NCBI RefSeq assembly: GCF_001975785.1
Contig: NZ_MSFI01000011.1
Span: forward strand, 45,070 to 109,069
Direction of reading: 5' to 3'
DNA: 64,000 nt
Source of the DNA: Domibacillus epiphyticus
GTDB lineage: Bacteria > Bacillota > Bacilli > Bacillales > Domibacillaceae
In this document: in pieces, positions 35,695-45,055 of the stretch
Position numbering within the stretch: position 1 is the stretch's first letter
How the letters are laid out: each line of letters starts with the position of its first letter
Position numbers and translations under genes: made by a program
The notes under the pieces: model-generated
Database searches by the model: none
Told to the model about the DNA's origin: nothing
What the model saw: the letters and a program-made list of their open reading frames with translations, nothing else

Positions 35695-36621
35695 TTATCC
35701 AATCAGCCTATTTAAAATATTTTTGCTGTCTTTTAGAGCGTCATCCAAAGACTTTATGACCATATCCGTATCTTCTTTTGTTTTAACCAGGCAGCCTGCC
35801 GTGTTTTTTAGAATATTTTTATCCCATATGTTATCTAACCCTAAGCTCGAAATGGTTCTCGCCCAATCAAGGCTTTCCGATAATCCAGGTTTTTTATCTA
35901 AAGGATATTTTCTTAGCACAGATAGGAAGGAACAAATTTGGTTTAGGAGAATTTCTGATAATCCTGACGTTTTGCTGCGAATAATCTCCATCTCTTTATC
36001 AAGAGATGGATAATCAATCCATTGATAAATACACCTTCTTCTCAAAGCATCATGTACATCCCGTGTTCGATTGGACGTTAAAATAACTCTCGGTTTATGG
36101 AATGTTTTAATCGTACCAACTTCGGGAATACTAATTTGAAAATCAGATAAAAACTCTAGCAAGAACGCTTCAAACCTTTCATCCGAACGATCGATTTCGT
36201 CGATTAGCAATACGACAGGCTGTCTTGATTGGAGTGCTGCCAATAGAGGGCGGGCTATTAAAAAATCTTTATGAAAAAGGTCTTCCTCTTCTAAAAACTG
36301 CCCATTCAAGCTCTCTGTCTTTAGAAGATGATGTTCCCGCATTCTAATGTTTAAAATTTGTTTTAAATAATTCCACTCGTAAAGCACTTCATTGCTTTCA
36401 ATGCCTGGGAAGCATTGAAGTCGAATTAAATTCCCATTTATTCTCTTAGCCATTACTTTCGCTACTTCCGTTTTTCCCACACCCGGGTCTCCCTCTAAGA
36501 ATAGGGGCTGTTCCAGAATTTCTGAAATATAGATTGCCATGAGCAAGGAAGGATCAGCAATATACCCTTGTTCTTTTAATTGTTGCTGTAACGCTTCAAT
36601 TTTTTCATTCACATTCATCAA
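35695..36621 (-). CDS. MoxR-family AAA+ ATPase, CoxD type
   Basis: A 308-aa AAA+ ATPase. Walker A is GDPGVGKTE (residues 44-52), Walker B VVLLIDEIDRSD, sensor-1 ILTSNRTRDVHDALRRR with the Arg finger. MoxR ATPases act with VWA proteins as chaperones in metal centre assembly. Starts 12 bases after the coxL stop. Together with coxE it makes the island's maturation set look like that of a cox operon rather than of an ordinary xanthine dehydrogenase. Confidence 0.88.
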   Translation of the reverse strand: MMNVNEKIEALQQQLKEQGYIADPSLLMAIYISEILEQPLFLEGDPGVGKTEVAKVMAKRINGNLIRLQCFPGIESNEVLYEWNYLKQILNIRMREHHLLKTESLNGQFLEEEDLFHKDFLIARPLLAALQSRQPVVLLIDEIDRSDERFEAFLLEFLSDFQISIPEVGTIKTFHKPRVILTSNRTRDVHDALRRRCIYQWIDYPSLDKEMEIIRSKTSGLSEILLNQICSFLSVLRKYPLDKKPGLSESLDWARTISSLGLDNIWDKNILKNTAGCLVKTKEDTDMVIKSLDDALKDSKNILNRLIG

Positions 36622-36632
36622 ACCCCATTTTT

Positions 36633-38987
36633 TTATTGTGCTTCCGCCAATTGGATTAAATCTCTCAGTCTGTTTGGGCTAATTGGAACAGAATTAATTT
36701 TGATATTCAGCGGCTTCATTGCATCACAAACAGCATTGGCAATGGATGCTGGCGGACAAATGGCTCCTCCTTCTCCCACGCCCTTCACACCAATAGGGTT
36801 TCTCGGTGAAAGAAATTCTTGATGGCCCATCTCAACAACGGGCACTTCCATTGCTGTCGGGATTAAATAATCCATATAAGTTCCGGTCACTAACTGGCCG
36901 TTTTCGTCATATATGATCTCTTCATATAAAGCACCGCCAATTCCCTGCGCAACTCCACCCTGTATTTGGCCGTCAACAACCATCGGGTTTAATACGCGCC
37001 CGCAATCGTGAATAACAACATATTTTAAAATCGTAACAAATCCTGTTTGTTTATCTACTTCAACAATTGCCACATGGAATCCTGATGAAAATGTAACGGA
37101 TGGCGGGATAAAATAATGGGTTACACTTGCTCCAGGCTCCATTCCTTCCGGTACTTTACTTCGCGGGCCTGGTTTAGCAGCCAATGCAATTTCCCGCAAA
37201 GTGACAAATTTTGATGGAAGCGCTTTCGGATACACTTTCCCTTCTTTCATTTCCAAATCGTTTGGTGCTACTTCTAACATTTCACCCGCTATAGCAAGAA
37301 ATTTCTCACGCAATCGTTTTGATGCTACTTGAACAGCTGAACCGGCCGTTACAGCACCTCTGCTTGCAAATGTTCCTACACCATAAGGCAGCAAGCTGGT
37401 ATCCCCGGCTTTCACTGTTACTTGATCCGGACTTACGCCAAATTCATCCGCACATATTTGGGAAAGTGTTGTTTCATGACTTTGACCATGTGGACTGGAG
37501 CCTACATAGGCTAAAATATGTCCTGACGAATCAACTCTAACGACCGCACCCTCGTGGGGACCAATTCCTGTTCCCTCAATATATGAGGAGACCCCAATTC
37601 CAATATACCTCCCTTTTGTTCTTTCCTCGATTTGTTCTTGGCGAAATTGTTCGTATCCCACAATATTCAGCGCCTGCTTTAACCCTTCTGGATAATCACC
37701 ATTTTCCAAAACCATGTGTGTCCCATCCCGATAAAATAAATCCGTTTCATAAGGCATTTCTTCGGGCTGTATGAAGTTTTTTCTTGAAACTTCTATAGGA
37801 TCCACATTTAACTTGTCTGCTATCATATAAATTAATCGGTCCATAACAAATACAGCTTCCGGCCTTCCCGCTCCGCGATACGGCACATTTGGTGTTTTGT
37901 TTGTTAAAACAATTTCTCCCACAATATTATAATTTGGTATTTTGTACATTCCTCTAAGATGTGCGGCACTGTTATAGGCACAGCATAAAGCAAAAGAATT
38001 GTGAGCTCCATTATCCAGCAAAAAATGATCCTTTAACGCCAATATCGTTCCATCACTTTTAAAAGCTACTTCAACATCATGAACTTGATCACGAGAATGT
38101 CTTGTACTTTGCATATGCTCCAGCCGATCCTCGATCCACTTCACTGGCCTTTTGTGTTTCATAGCAAGGTAAGGAATCACAATCTCCTCAGGATAAACAG
38201 CACATTTTGGACCGAATCCTCCCCCGACATCCGGTGCAACCACACGGATATTATCTTCGACTAAATTAACGAGTTTAGAAATGTAAGAGCGAACCATGTA
38301 AGGAACTTGAGTAGAAGACCAAACTTGTAATTGGCTGCTCCGTTCCTCATATTCCGCTACTACTCCTCTAGTCTCGAGCGGATTTCCCGATACTCTCGGC
38401 GTTTTTAATTGTGTTTTTATCGTATAATCTGCTTGTCGAAATGCACTTTCTATGTTGCCGACTTTTACTTCAAAGTGAGATTGGATGTTATTGTTTAACT
38501 CCGCATGGATAACTGGCGCAGCTTCTTTTTTTGCTTCATAAGGATCTGTGAGAACGGGCAGCGGTTCATATTCTACTTTAATTAACGCAACGGCATCTTC
38601 AGCAAGATAGCGGTTATTTGCTACGACAATGGCAATTGCTTGTCCAACAAATGTTACTTTGTCTTTGGCAAGCATTGGTTCAGGATTTCTCTTAATGGTT
38701 GGTTTAATTTCTTGTTCTAGATTAGAAGGTAATGTAAATTCGACAAATTCTGTAAATGGCTTTACTTTTCCTTCTAAATCAGAAGCAATCACAACGTCTA
38801 TTACCCCTTCATATTCTTTTGCCTTTGATATATCAATATTTTTGATTTTTGCGTGAGCATAAGTACTTCGTAATATAGCCGCTTCCGCCATGTTATCTAA
38901 GCGTATATCCGCTACAAATATTCCTGTACCTGTTAGAAGTCGGTAGTCTTCTTTTCTTTTCACATTCTGTCCAACATACTTTGACAT
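36633..38987 (-). CDS. Molybdenum hydroxylase large subunit (CoxL-like, form II)
   Basis: A 784-aa molybdopterin-binding subunit of the xanthine-oxidase family. Seen: DVGGGFGPKCAVYPEE and PLETRGVVAEYE for cofactor binding, and the active-site Glu in KGVGEGGAICPP near residue 745. The active-site loop is PYRGAGR (369-375), which is the form II pattern; true CO dehydrogenase has AYxCSFR with the copper-binding Cys. The enzyme is therefore unlikely to oxidise CO and probably hydroxylates an aromatic or N-heteroaromatic ring next to nitrogen, or an aldehyde. RBS AGGAGG. It is the third structural gene after coxM and coxS. Confidence 0.88.
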   Translation of the reverse strand: MSKYVGQNVKRKEDYRLLTGTGIFVADIRLDNMAEAAILRSTYAHAKIKNIDISKAKEYEGVIDVVIASDLEGKVKPFTEFVEFTLPSNLEQEIKPTIKRNPEPMLAKDKVTFVGQAIAIVVANNRYLAEDAVALIKVEYEPLPVLTDPYEAKKEAAPVIHAELNNNIQSHFEVKVGNIESAFRQADYTIKTQLKTPRVSGNPLETRGVVAEYEERSSQLQVWSSTQVPYMVRSYISKLVNLVEDNIRVVAPDVGGGFGPKCAVYPEEIVIPYLAMKHKRPVKWIEDRLEHMQSTRHSRDQVHDVEVAFKSDGTILALKDHFLLDNGAHNSFALCCAYNSAAHLRGMYKIPNYNIVGEIVLTNKTPNVPYRGAGRPEAVFVMDRLIYMIADKLNVDPIEVSRKNFIQPEEMPYETDLFYRDGTHMVLENGDYPEGLKQALNIVGYEQFRQEQIEERTKGRYIGIGVSSYIEGTGIGPHEGAVVRVDSSGHILAYVGSSPHGQSHETTLSQICADEFGVSPDQVTVKAGDTSLLPYGVGTFASRGAVTAGSAVQVASKRLREKFLAIAGEMLEVAPNDLEMKEGKVYPKALPSKFVTLREIALAAKPGPRSKVPEGMEPGASVTHYFIPPSVTFSSGFHVAIVEVDKQTGFVTILKYVVIHDCGRVLNPMVVDGQIQGGVAQGIGGALYEEIIYDENGQLVTGTYMDYLIPTAMEVPVVEMGHQEFLSPRNPIGVKGVGEGGAICPPASIANAVCDAMKPLNIKINSVPISPNRLRDLIQLAEAQ

Positions 38988-38999
38988 ATCCGAGCCTCC

Positions 39000-39533
39000 T
39001 TATTGAGAATTTTTGGAAGAGTATGCTTCTTTTATTGCACTTATGATATTGCTGTATCCCGTGCATCGGCATAAATTCCCTGATATGCACTCCTTAATTT
39101 CTTCATCAGATGGCTGTTTAGAATTGTTTTTCATATAGCTTTCTATCGACATTAAAAACCCAGGTGTACAAAATCCGCACTGAAGTGCATGATTGTTAGC
39201 GAATGCTTGCTGAATCGTATTCAAAGAACCATCTTTCGAACTAAGGGATTCTACTGTCTTAATTTCACAGCCGTCTGCTTGAACTGCTAACATTAAACAA
39301 GAACGGACTGACTCTCCATTTACTAAAATGGTACAGGCACCACAAACTCCGTGTTCACATCCTACATGTGTTCCTGTTAATCCTAGATCATCTCTCAGGA
39401 AATCTGATAATAATAGCCTGGGTTCTATTTGCCGCTCCATTTTCTCCCCGTTTACATTTAATGCAACAGAAACCACATTTTGTTGTTCAATTCGATCGGC
39501 ATTTACATTCATTCCAATAGAAAATACGCTCAT
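39000..39533 (-). CDS. Molybdenum hydroxylase [2Fe-2S] subunit (CoxS-like)
   Basis: A 177-aa iron-sulfur subunit. First cluster: GCEHGVCGACTILVNGESVRSC (given by its key Cys C-x4-C-x2-C...C). Second cluster: CGFCTPG and CISGNLCRCTGY. It moves electrons between the molybdenum and FAD subunits. The start at 39533 overlaps coxM's stop as ATGA, with GGAAGGAGTGG just before it. A short N-terminal extension (about 20 residues) precedes the usual start of the family. Confidence 0.92.
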   Translation of the reverse strand: MSVFSIGMNVNADRIEQQNVVSVALNVNGEKMERQIEPRLLLSDFLRDDLGLTGTHVGCEHGVCGACTILVNGESVRSCLMLAVQADGCEIKTVESLSSKDGSLNTIQQAFANNHALQCGFCTPGFLMSIESYMKNNSKQPSDEEIKECISGNLCRCTGYSNIISAIKEAYSSKNSQ

Positions 39534-40411
39534 ATTTCCACTCCTTCCATTGCACGATCTGCGGCTCGGCACAACGCCTTCTCCAACAATATCCCTGATA
39601 AATGTCTTCGATACTCCCCTGAACCATGAATATCCCCTTCCGGATCAAGGTCATCCAGCTGCATAACCGCAGCCTCTTTCAGGATCGTTTCATCTGGTTT
39701 TTTTCCAATTAGAAAACGTTCAACTTCCTCCGGGATAAAAGGGACAGCATTTGCTCCGCCCAAGGCGATTAAGGCTTCTGATATCCTTCCAGTCTCATCA
39801 ACATCAATAACGGCTGCTGCTTCGACGAGTGCAAAATCACCATGACGTCTGGCAACCTCTTCAAATGCATACCCGCAGCTTTCATGTATAATTGGAAAAC
39901 GAACTTCTTTTATCAGTTGATCGGGTTCCAATGACGTTAATAAGAAACTGAGAAAAAATTCTTCCGGAGATACCGTTATTTCCTCTTCTTTCGAGACAAT
40001 GACAATTTCACCGCGCAACGCTGTCAGCACACATGGCAATTCTGCTGAAGGATCTGCATGGGCGATACTTCCACCAACCGTTCCTCTGTTTCTAATTTGA
40101 GTATGACCTACCCACCGGATTGCTTCAAAAAGCAACGGACACTTTTTCTTGATCAAATCTGAATTTTCCACTTCAACATGACGAGTCATTCCACCTATTA
40201 CAATCATGTTTCCTTCTTGCCTGATTCCTTTAAGATCGTCTATTCTACTTAAATCGATAATGTGTTTAGGTGTAGACAGCCTCATATTTAAAATGGGGAT
40301 CAAGCTTTGGCCGCCCGACATGATCTTGGCGTCTTCTCCGTATTGATCCAGTAAGTCCAGAGCTTCAGCATAATTGCCGGGGCGATGATATGAAAATTTA
40401 GGCGGCTTCAT
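39530..40411 (-). CDS. Molybdenum hydroxylase FAD subunit (CoxM-like)
   Basis: A 293-aa FAD-binding subunit. Pyrophosphate-binding AKIMSGGQSLIPILNMRL (about residue 30) and RNRGTVGGSIAHADPSAELP are present; the C-terminal CO-dehydrogenase flavoprotein domain ends with HGSGEYRRHLSGILLEKAL. It takes electrons from CoxS and passes them on. First gene of its transcription unit, after a 165-base gap that holds two palindromes. Confidence 0.92.
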   Translation of the reverse strand: MKPPKFSYHRPGNYAEALDLLDQYGEDAKIMSGGQSLIPILNMRLSTPKHIIDLSRIDDLKGIRQEGNMIVIGGMTRHVEVENSDLIKKKCPLLFEAIRWVGHTQIRNRGTVGGSIAHADPSAELPCVLTALRGEIVIVSKEEEITVSPEEFFLSFLLTSLEPDQLIKEVRFPIIHESCGYAFEEVARRHGDFALVEAAAVIDVDETGRISEALIALGGANAVPFIPEEVERFLIGKKPDETILKEAAVMQLDDLDPEGDIHGSGEYRRHLSGILLEKALCRAADRAMEGVEI

Positions 40412-40491
40412 CCTATACCTCCAATAACTGATTTATATTAAAAGTCTTTTTTGTATACGGCGAACTGTTGAATTCAGCACCAGCACGGCTG

Positions 40492-40534
40492 AGCACTAGT
40501 GCTGCTACTATATAATTTGATTGAATATTCAATC
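40492..40534. promoter_or_regulatory. Two palindromes in the coxG-coxM gap, candidate operator
   Basis: AGCACTAGTGCT (40492-40503) is a perfect 12-bp palindrome and GATTGAATATTCAATC (40519-40534) a perfect 16-bp palindrome. They lie 81-123 bases upstream of coxM. Neither has a T-run in the right direction to be a minus-strand terminator, so a regulator-binding region for a separate coxM promoter is the best reading. Confidence 0.45.
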
Positions 40535-40576
40535 TTTTTTGAGTATAAAATTTATATAATTAACGTAGTTTCTCTT

Positions 40577-41020
40577 TTATACGGAGGTTTTAATCGTTTT
40601 CTGAATGTCCTTAAAAAACTTGTCTGCTAAAAATTTTGCTACTCCAGATAAAACCCGGTTTCCGACACTTGCAATCGTTCCTCCCACCACGGCATCACAT
40701 TGCCACTTTAGTGAGCACCCACTATCAATTTGGGATAAATGACAGTCCATCTTTGCAGCGACATGACCGGGATTTCCGCTTCCTTCCACATGTAAAATAT
40801 AATAGTTTGGCTTATCAATGTCTTCTAAGCGTACTTTTCCGATATACTCCCCTTTTACTGCGGCTACCCCAAGCTTTAAAATAACGTCATATTCACCATT
40901 CTCATTTAAAGTTAATTGTTGACAGCCTGGTATAACTTTTTGCAGGATTTCCTCATCATGAAGTGAGTCCCAAATCTTATTAACATCTACATTAAACTTA
41001 GCAGCCCCATTTAATTTCAT
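40577..41020 (-). CDS. CoxG-like SRPBCC protein
   Basis: A 147-aa polyketide-cyclase-like (SRPBCC) protein of the CO dehydrogenase subunit G group. Characteristic region: KIWDSLHDEEILQKVIPGCQQL and the ILHVEGSGNPGHVAAKMD middle. In cox clusters CoxG anchors or stabilises the enzyme at the membrane. The start at 41020 is chosen for GGAGGAA 5 bases upstream; ATG codons at 41023 and 41032 are less well placed. The gene lies before coxM but is separated from it by palindromes. Confidence 0.8.
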   Translation of the reverse strand: MKLNGAAKFNVDVNKIWDSLHDEEILQKVIPGCQQLTLNENGEYDVILKLGVAAVKGEYIGKVRLEDIDKPNYYILHVEGSGNPGHVAAKMDCHLSQIDSGCSLKWQCDAVVGGTIASVGNRVLSGVAKFLADKFFKDIQKTIKTSV

Positions 41021-41179
41021 CATTTCCTCCATTTTGTAAATAATTTATTTTCGGTGCAGCTGATCGCTTAACATTTAGTTTCAATAACACACTTTTCACT
41101 ATTTTTATTTATACTCTAAAATCAAGAGTTATCGTTCATTTTTGTCAGGTTTGTTAACATCTTTTTCATAAACACCATT

Positions 41180-41662
41180 TTATAAGATAAAACTTAAATT
41201 CCCGATATACTCATTTTTATTTAATAAATCTATTTTTTTATACTGAATTTTCAAATCATCACCTATGTGCACTAAATGATGCTCATTTCTCCCCGAATAA
41301 ATGGTTTGGATGCTCCGTCTTAATTCTACAATCAGAAAATTGGAAAAGACGACTATTTTTTCATTTTCATCTGTATCGACCTCTATGTTAGTGATTAAAT
41401 GACACGTTTTGGACTTTGGTTCTTGACCGTATGCTAAACCACTTTGAAGTCTCTTTACTCTTTCCTCTAACCTTATTCGATCATCATAAATAATAGATAC
41501 GTGTTTCATTGGATTGATATCACTACTGCCGGAAGGAATCCAATAGATTAATTCATCTGTAAATAAATCAAGCCAGTCGTTTAAAAGATCTTGGTCAAGT
41601 AACGCTGCTTCTTTGATAAGAAATTTCTCTATTTGTTGTCTTTTTGTCTTGACATATTCCAT
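41180..41662 (-). CDS. Ring-hydroxylating dioxygenase, small (beta) subunit
   Basis: A 160-aa SnoaL-like small subunit. It has LLDQDLLNDWLDLFTDELIYWIP at the start and HLITNIEVDTDENEKIVVFSNF in the middle, typical of benzoate/anthranilate/HcaF-like beta subunits. It has no catalytic residues and stabilises the alpha3beta3 complex. The stop of the alpha gene lies 13 bases upstream, and GGGAGGAAGG precedes the ATG. Confidence 0.88.
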   Translation of the reverse strand: MEYVKTKRQQIEKFLIKEAALLDQDLLNDWLDLFTDELIYWIPSGSSDINPMKHVSIIYDDRIRLEERVKRLQSGLAYGQEPKSKTCHLITNIEVDTDENEKIVVFSNFLIVELRRSIQTIYSGRNEHHLVHIGDDLKIQYKKIDLLNKNEYIGNLSFIL

Positions 41663-41675
41663 TTCCCTTCCTCCC

Positions 41676-42842
41676 TTACCTCGTTTCTACTGTCATCAAC
41701 TTCTTCCATTGCTTGTAAAGCGCTCTTGCAGATACTTCATCACTAGACGTTGCTGTTATTACACCTCTTTCATCCACTGTCTCCCTGTCAATCCCACGGC
41801 TCATTAGAAGCCAGTCATTTTTTATATCTGCGTTTAATCCTTCCCTTACCCGATCAAACCCAACTTCTATATCATCAGCTGTCCCAAATGCAGCAGGACC
41901 GTAAAAGCCTTCATGTTTTCTAATTCGCTCAGCGTTGACTTCATCTGACTTGCCTTTTAATAAAAACGGGTAAAGTTTAACATTTGTTTTGTCTGTTGAA
42001 ACAGGGTGTACAACCCTTACATGAGAACCAACAAAGCTTAAGTTTGGAAAGATGATAAGATTAAATGGCAATGCTCCGATGCCTAAATCGCCATCTAATT
42101 CATATAACGAATGGCCGTTGCCAAGATCAGAAATTTTTTCATTATTATGAATTTTGTTGAAGTTAAATTTTTTTCCAGTTTTCTTTGATAAAATATTAAA
42201 AAAGCTTCGATGCGTTACACTTAAATGATAAGGATCAATCGTATTTTCTACTTGAAGCTTCCAATTGGCATTATACGAATATTTATGAGCGCCAGCACTT
42301 AATTCAATCCCTTCCGGCCCTGAATTGACAATATGATCAATGTACTCTTTTGCGTATCCGAGATGGTCGTTTAGTGAACAAACCTCTTCGTTAAAACTTG
42401 CGAAAATAAACCCGTTATAGCTATCAACTCGCGGAAGCTTTATTAACCCGTTATGTTGTTTATCAAATTCTTTATCATATCCGTCTTGAAACGGCATTCC
42501 AATTAATTCTCCATTGTTAGAATATGTCCATCCATGATATGCGCAGCGAAAAAAGTTCGCATTGCCGCACTCACTTTGACAGACACTAGCTGCTTTGTGC
42601 CGGCAGCGGTTTAACATGACATGAAATTGACCGTCATCTGAGCCTCTCGTAACGATGACGGGATGTTTCCCGACATCTGTCGTTTTATAGTCACCTGGAT
42701 TTGATATTTCGCTTTCATGAGCAACGTACACCCATGTTTTCTCAAAGATCTGTTTAAGTTCTAAATCAAAAACTGCTGGATTCGTGTAAATTTTCCCACT
42801 AACACCATCTCGGCTCACGAGTTCATCTACATTAATATTCAT
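41676..42842 (-). CDS. Rieske non-haem iron ring-hydroxylating dioxygenase, alpha subunit
   Basis: A 388-aa oxygenase subunit. Rieske [2Fe-2S] ligands: C80-x-H82 and C100-x2-H103 (CRH ... CAYH). Mononuclear iron ligands: D203-P-Y-H206-x4-H211, with a third Asp in TADDIEVGFD around residue 323. Sequence is closest to the benzoate, anthranilate, HcaE or salicylate-5-hydroxylase group. It would add both atoms of O2 to an aromatic acid using electrons from a ferredoxin and reductase. No dedicated ferredoxin or reductase gene is present next to it; a reductase remnant lies at 46241-46759. The substrate cannot be told. Confidence 0.9.
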   Translation of the reverse strand: MNINVDELVSRDGVSGKIYTNPAVFDLELKQIFEKTWVYVAHESEISNPGDYKTTDVGKHPVIVTRGSDDGQFHVMLNRCRHKAASVCQSECGNANFFRCAYHGWTYSNNGELIGMPFQDGYDKEFDKQHNGLIKLPRVDSYNGFIFASFNEEVCSLNDHLGYAKEYIDHIVNSGPEGIELSAGAHKYSYNANWKLQVENTIDPYHLSVTHRSFFNILSKKTGKKFNFNKIHNNEKISDLGNGHSLYELDGDLGIGALPFNLIIFPNLSFVGSHVRVVHPVSTDKTNVKLYPFLLKGKSDEVNAERIRKHEGFYGPAAFGTADDIEVGFDRVREGLNADIKNDWLLMSRGIDRETVDERGVITATSSDEVSARALYKQWKKLMTVETR

Positions 42843-42883
42843 CCAAGATACGCCATCCTTTCCATTTATAAATTAACACATCG

Positions 42884-43978
42884 TTATTCATTCACAACGG
42901 CAACATGAATACATCCATCTTTGCCATTTGCATGTATATCCATTGCTTGACCAACTTCATCTATAGAAAAAGAATGAGAGATCATTTTTTCCAAAGGGTA
43001 TTTCCCTGACTCTATGACACGCAAGGCAGTGCCAACCGCTTTTTTTGGCCGTCCCAATACTCCTTTTACCGTTAATAACTTCCATGTTATTTTACTGCCC
43101 ATGACTTCTTTCGTCAGACGGTCGTCCGTACCTGAATGTACAATCGTACCTCGCAGCCCTGCAAGATCCAATGACACGGCCAGCTGTTGGGGAGCAGTGG
43201 CAGCGTTTATAACCGTATGAGCCATTTTGCCGTCCGTTACATTCTCAATCTCATTCACAAGATCCTGCGTGTCGGCATAAAAGATATGATCCGCTCCAAA
43301 TTTTTTCGCAATATTCAATCTTTTCTCATCTTTCGAAAGCCCCGTCACAATAATCTTTCCTGCTCCCGCTTCCTTAGCGCCTATGACTGCTCCCAGACCC
43401 ATTGGACCAGGTCCTTGAATAACAACTGTATCACCTGACCGGCAATTCCCAACTTCCTGCACCCAGTGGATTCCATTTGAAATCGGGATAAATAACTGAA
43501 GCAATTCCGGTGATACATCTGAATTAACTTTATGAACAATTGAGTTTGGATGGAGATACATATATTCGGCAAATCCCCCCCAAAGTGCGGTTGTGGAATG
43601 GTCGATGGACATGGCGCCATAACGCAATTCGAAGCATTGGTGATAATGACCTGTCAGGCAATTGTCGCAATGTCCGCATGGGATATATTCTTCAACCGCA
43701 ATTCGGTCTCCAACTTTAACACCCCATCGCTTTCCGGCTTCTTCACCTATTTCTTCAATCCTCCCTACAATCTCATGGCCAATCACACATGGAAGCTGAA
43801 AAACGCCATTTCCGCCAAATAAATACGCCTCACTGTCAAACCCGCAAACACCACAAGATTCTACACGCAAAAGCCCGTCATTGTTTCCCGTTTCAGGAAT
43901 AGGGAACTCCATTATTTCAATCGTTTCTTTTTTTGTTAAAACTGCTGCTTTAGCCATTTTCGCCATATATTTTTTCAT
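42884..43978 (-). CDS. Zinc-dependent alcohol dehydrogenase (MDR)
   Basis: A 364-aa medium-chain dehydrogenase. Catalytic zinc: VESCGVCG and VIGHEIVG. Structural zinc: CGHCDNCLTGHYHQC. Cofactor motif GPGPMGLGAVIGAKEAGAG. It may oxidise an alcohol or dihydrodiol formed in the pathway. Start 43978 follows GGGGAGG; a nearby ATG at 43966 gives a more normal spacing and is the alternative. It overlaps the end of the 87-aa gene by about 29 bases. Confidence 0.82.
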   Translation of the reverse strand: MKKYMAKMAKAAVLTKKETIEIMEFPIPETGNNDGLLRVESCGVCGFDSEAYLFGGNGVFQLPCVIGHEIVGRIEEIGEEAGKRWGVKVGDRIAVEEYIPCGHCDNCLTGHYHQCFELRYGAMSIDHSTTALWGGFAEYMYLHPNSIVHKVNSDVSPELLQLFIPISNGIHWVQEVGNCRSGDTVVIQGPGPMGLGAVIGAKEAGAGKIIVTGLSKDEKRLNIAKKFGADHIFYADTQDLVNEIENVTDGKMAHTVINAATAPQQLAVSLDLAGLRGTIVHSGTDDRLTKEVMGSKITWKLLTVKGVLGRPKKAVGTALRVIESGKYPLEKMISHSFSIDEVGQAMDIHANGKDGCIHVAVVNE

Positions 43979-44213
43979 TCCTCCCCTGTGATAAACCTTC
44001 AATCGGCCTCCATCTTGTTAAGGATGGATTCAATAAATCATTTAGTTCTTTATGTTCTGTCCATGCTAAACATTCCAGCTCCAGAGGGTCAAAAAAATTT
44101 ATTTTCCCAGTTCGAACATCTTCAATTAATAGTCTTGTCCCATTTGCAGATGTGTCTTTTTTTACTTTGACATGGGCAAATTCACTTTTTAATGTAATGA
44201 ATTCATTGTCCAT
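43950..44213 (-). CDS. Unrecognised 87-aa protein of the island
   Basis: An 87-aa soluble protein that I cannot place in a family. It has no cysteine except one (LECLAW), so it is not a ferredoxin. The middle, TRLLIEDVRTGKINFFDPLE, looks like beta strands of a small OB- or SH3-like domain. The order dehydrogenase-87 aa-DUF3891-isochorismatase-DsrE suggests a defined unit. A ribosome binding site is weak, and its end overlaps the dehydrogenase gene. Confidence 0.6.
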   Translation of the reverse strand: MDNEFITLKSEFAHVKVKKDTSANGTRLLIEDVRTGKINFFDPLELECLAWTEHKELNDLLNPSLTRWRPIEGLSQGRNEKIYGENG

Positions 44214-44245
44214 TTATATTTTTCACCTACTTTTGAATGGAAGGT

Positions 44246-45055
44246 TTATTTCGGAATAACATGCCATTCTATATTCTCTTTTTCAGTTTTTTCTACTATT
44301 TCTTTTGCTTCCCGATGATTTTCATAATCGCGGTCTTCTATTTTCCTTGCCGGGATGACTGTTTTAAATCCAGAATCAAATGGGAAAGGATCAAGTGTGA
44401 GAGTCCCATCTCCCGCGGTCTCTACATGTAAATGAACAAAATCACTTTTACGCGACATTCGGACAGGTCCTAATGTTACGTTATTTTCTTTCATTGGATC
44501 ATTTAAAGACATAAACAAAGATAAACGATCCATTACTTGAAAAAATTCGTACTGCATCCAAATATGATCTTCAAATTCACTTCTTTGCTCCTTTTTATTC
44601 CAGAATTGCTGTTTAATATTCACCCATTCTTTTTGGATCTTGACAATGGTGCTATCCATAAAATCAATCAAATCATCCGAAACGTTATACGTAAATGCAG
44701 GATCATAGCCAAATCGGCTCGTGTAAAGGCCAATCCAGTGCATTCCTAGCAGCATCCCCGCGTAAGGATCTTCTTGCAGCGTTTCCCTGTAGCCATTTTC
44801 GTAGAATTCAACATGCTTAGGAAGGTTAATATCCATAAAGTTTAGCGGTCTTTTCGTGGCCTTATTAAACAGCACTTGATCATCCGGTTTCTTCCATCCT
44901 GCATCATGTTTTTCGATTCCATAGCTGACATTTTCATGATTAACCAGTTTTTGGAATTGATCATTCCCCCATCTGCGGGCAACATCAGCTGCTTGTTTTC
45001 CATGCTCATCCTGTCTAACTAATACTAATTGTCCCCCTTGTTTCGAAATGATCAT
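44246..45055 (-). CDS. DUF3891-family protein
   Basis: A 269-aa protein. The beginning, LVLVRQDEHGKQAADVARRWGN, matches the DUF3891 opening (usually Q-H-D-H-A-x-x-x-G-x-x-A-x-x-W), and H-rich helices follow. No role is established for the family. The conserved His and Asp could bind a metal, so a hydrolase is imaginable. It overlaps the isochorismatase gene by four bases (ATGA) with GGAGG before it, so the two are made together. Nothing looks truncated. Confidence 0.75.
   Translation of the reverse strand: MIISKQGGQLVLVRQDEHGKQAADVARRWGNDQFQKLVNHENVSYGIEKHDAGWKKPDDQVLFNKATKRPLNFMDINLPKHVEFYENGYRETLQEDPYAGMLLGMHWIGLYTSRFGYDPAFTYNVSDDLIDFMDSTIVKIQKEWVNIKQQFWNKKEQRSEFEDHIWMQYEFFQVMDRLSLFMSLNDPMKENNVTLGPVRMSRKSDFVHLHVETAGDGTLTLDPFPFDSGFKTVIPARKIEDRDYENHREAKEIVEKTEKENIEWHVIPK

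Noticed and set aside
36633..38987. Aerobic CO dehydrogenase
   Set aside because: The active-site loop is PYRGAGR and lacks the copper-binding Cys.
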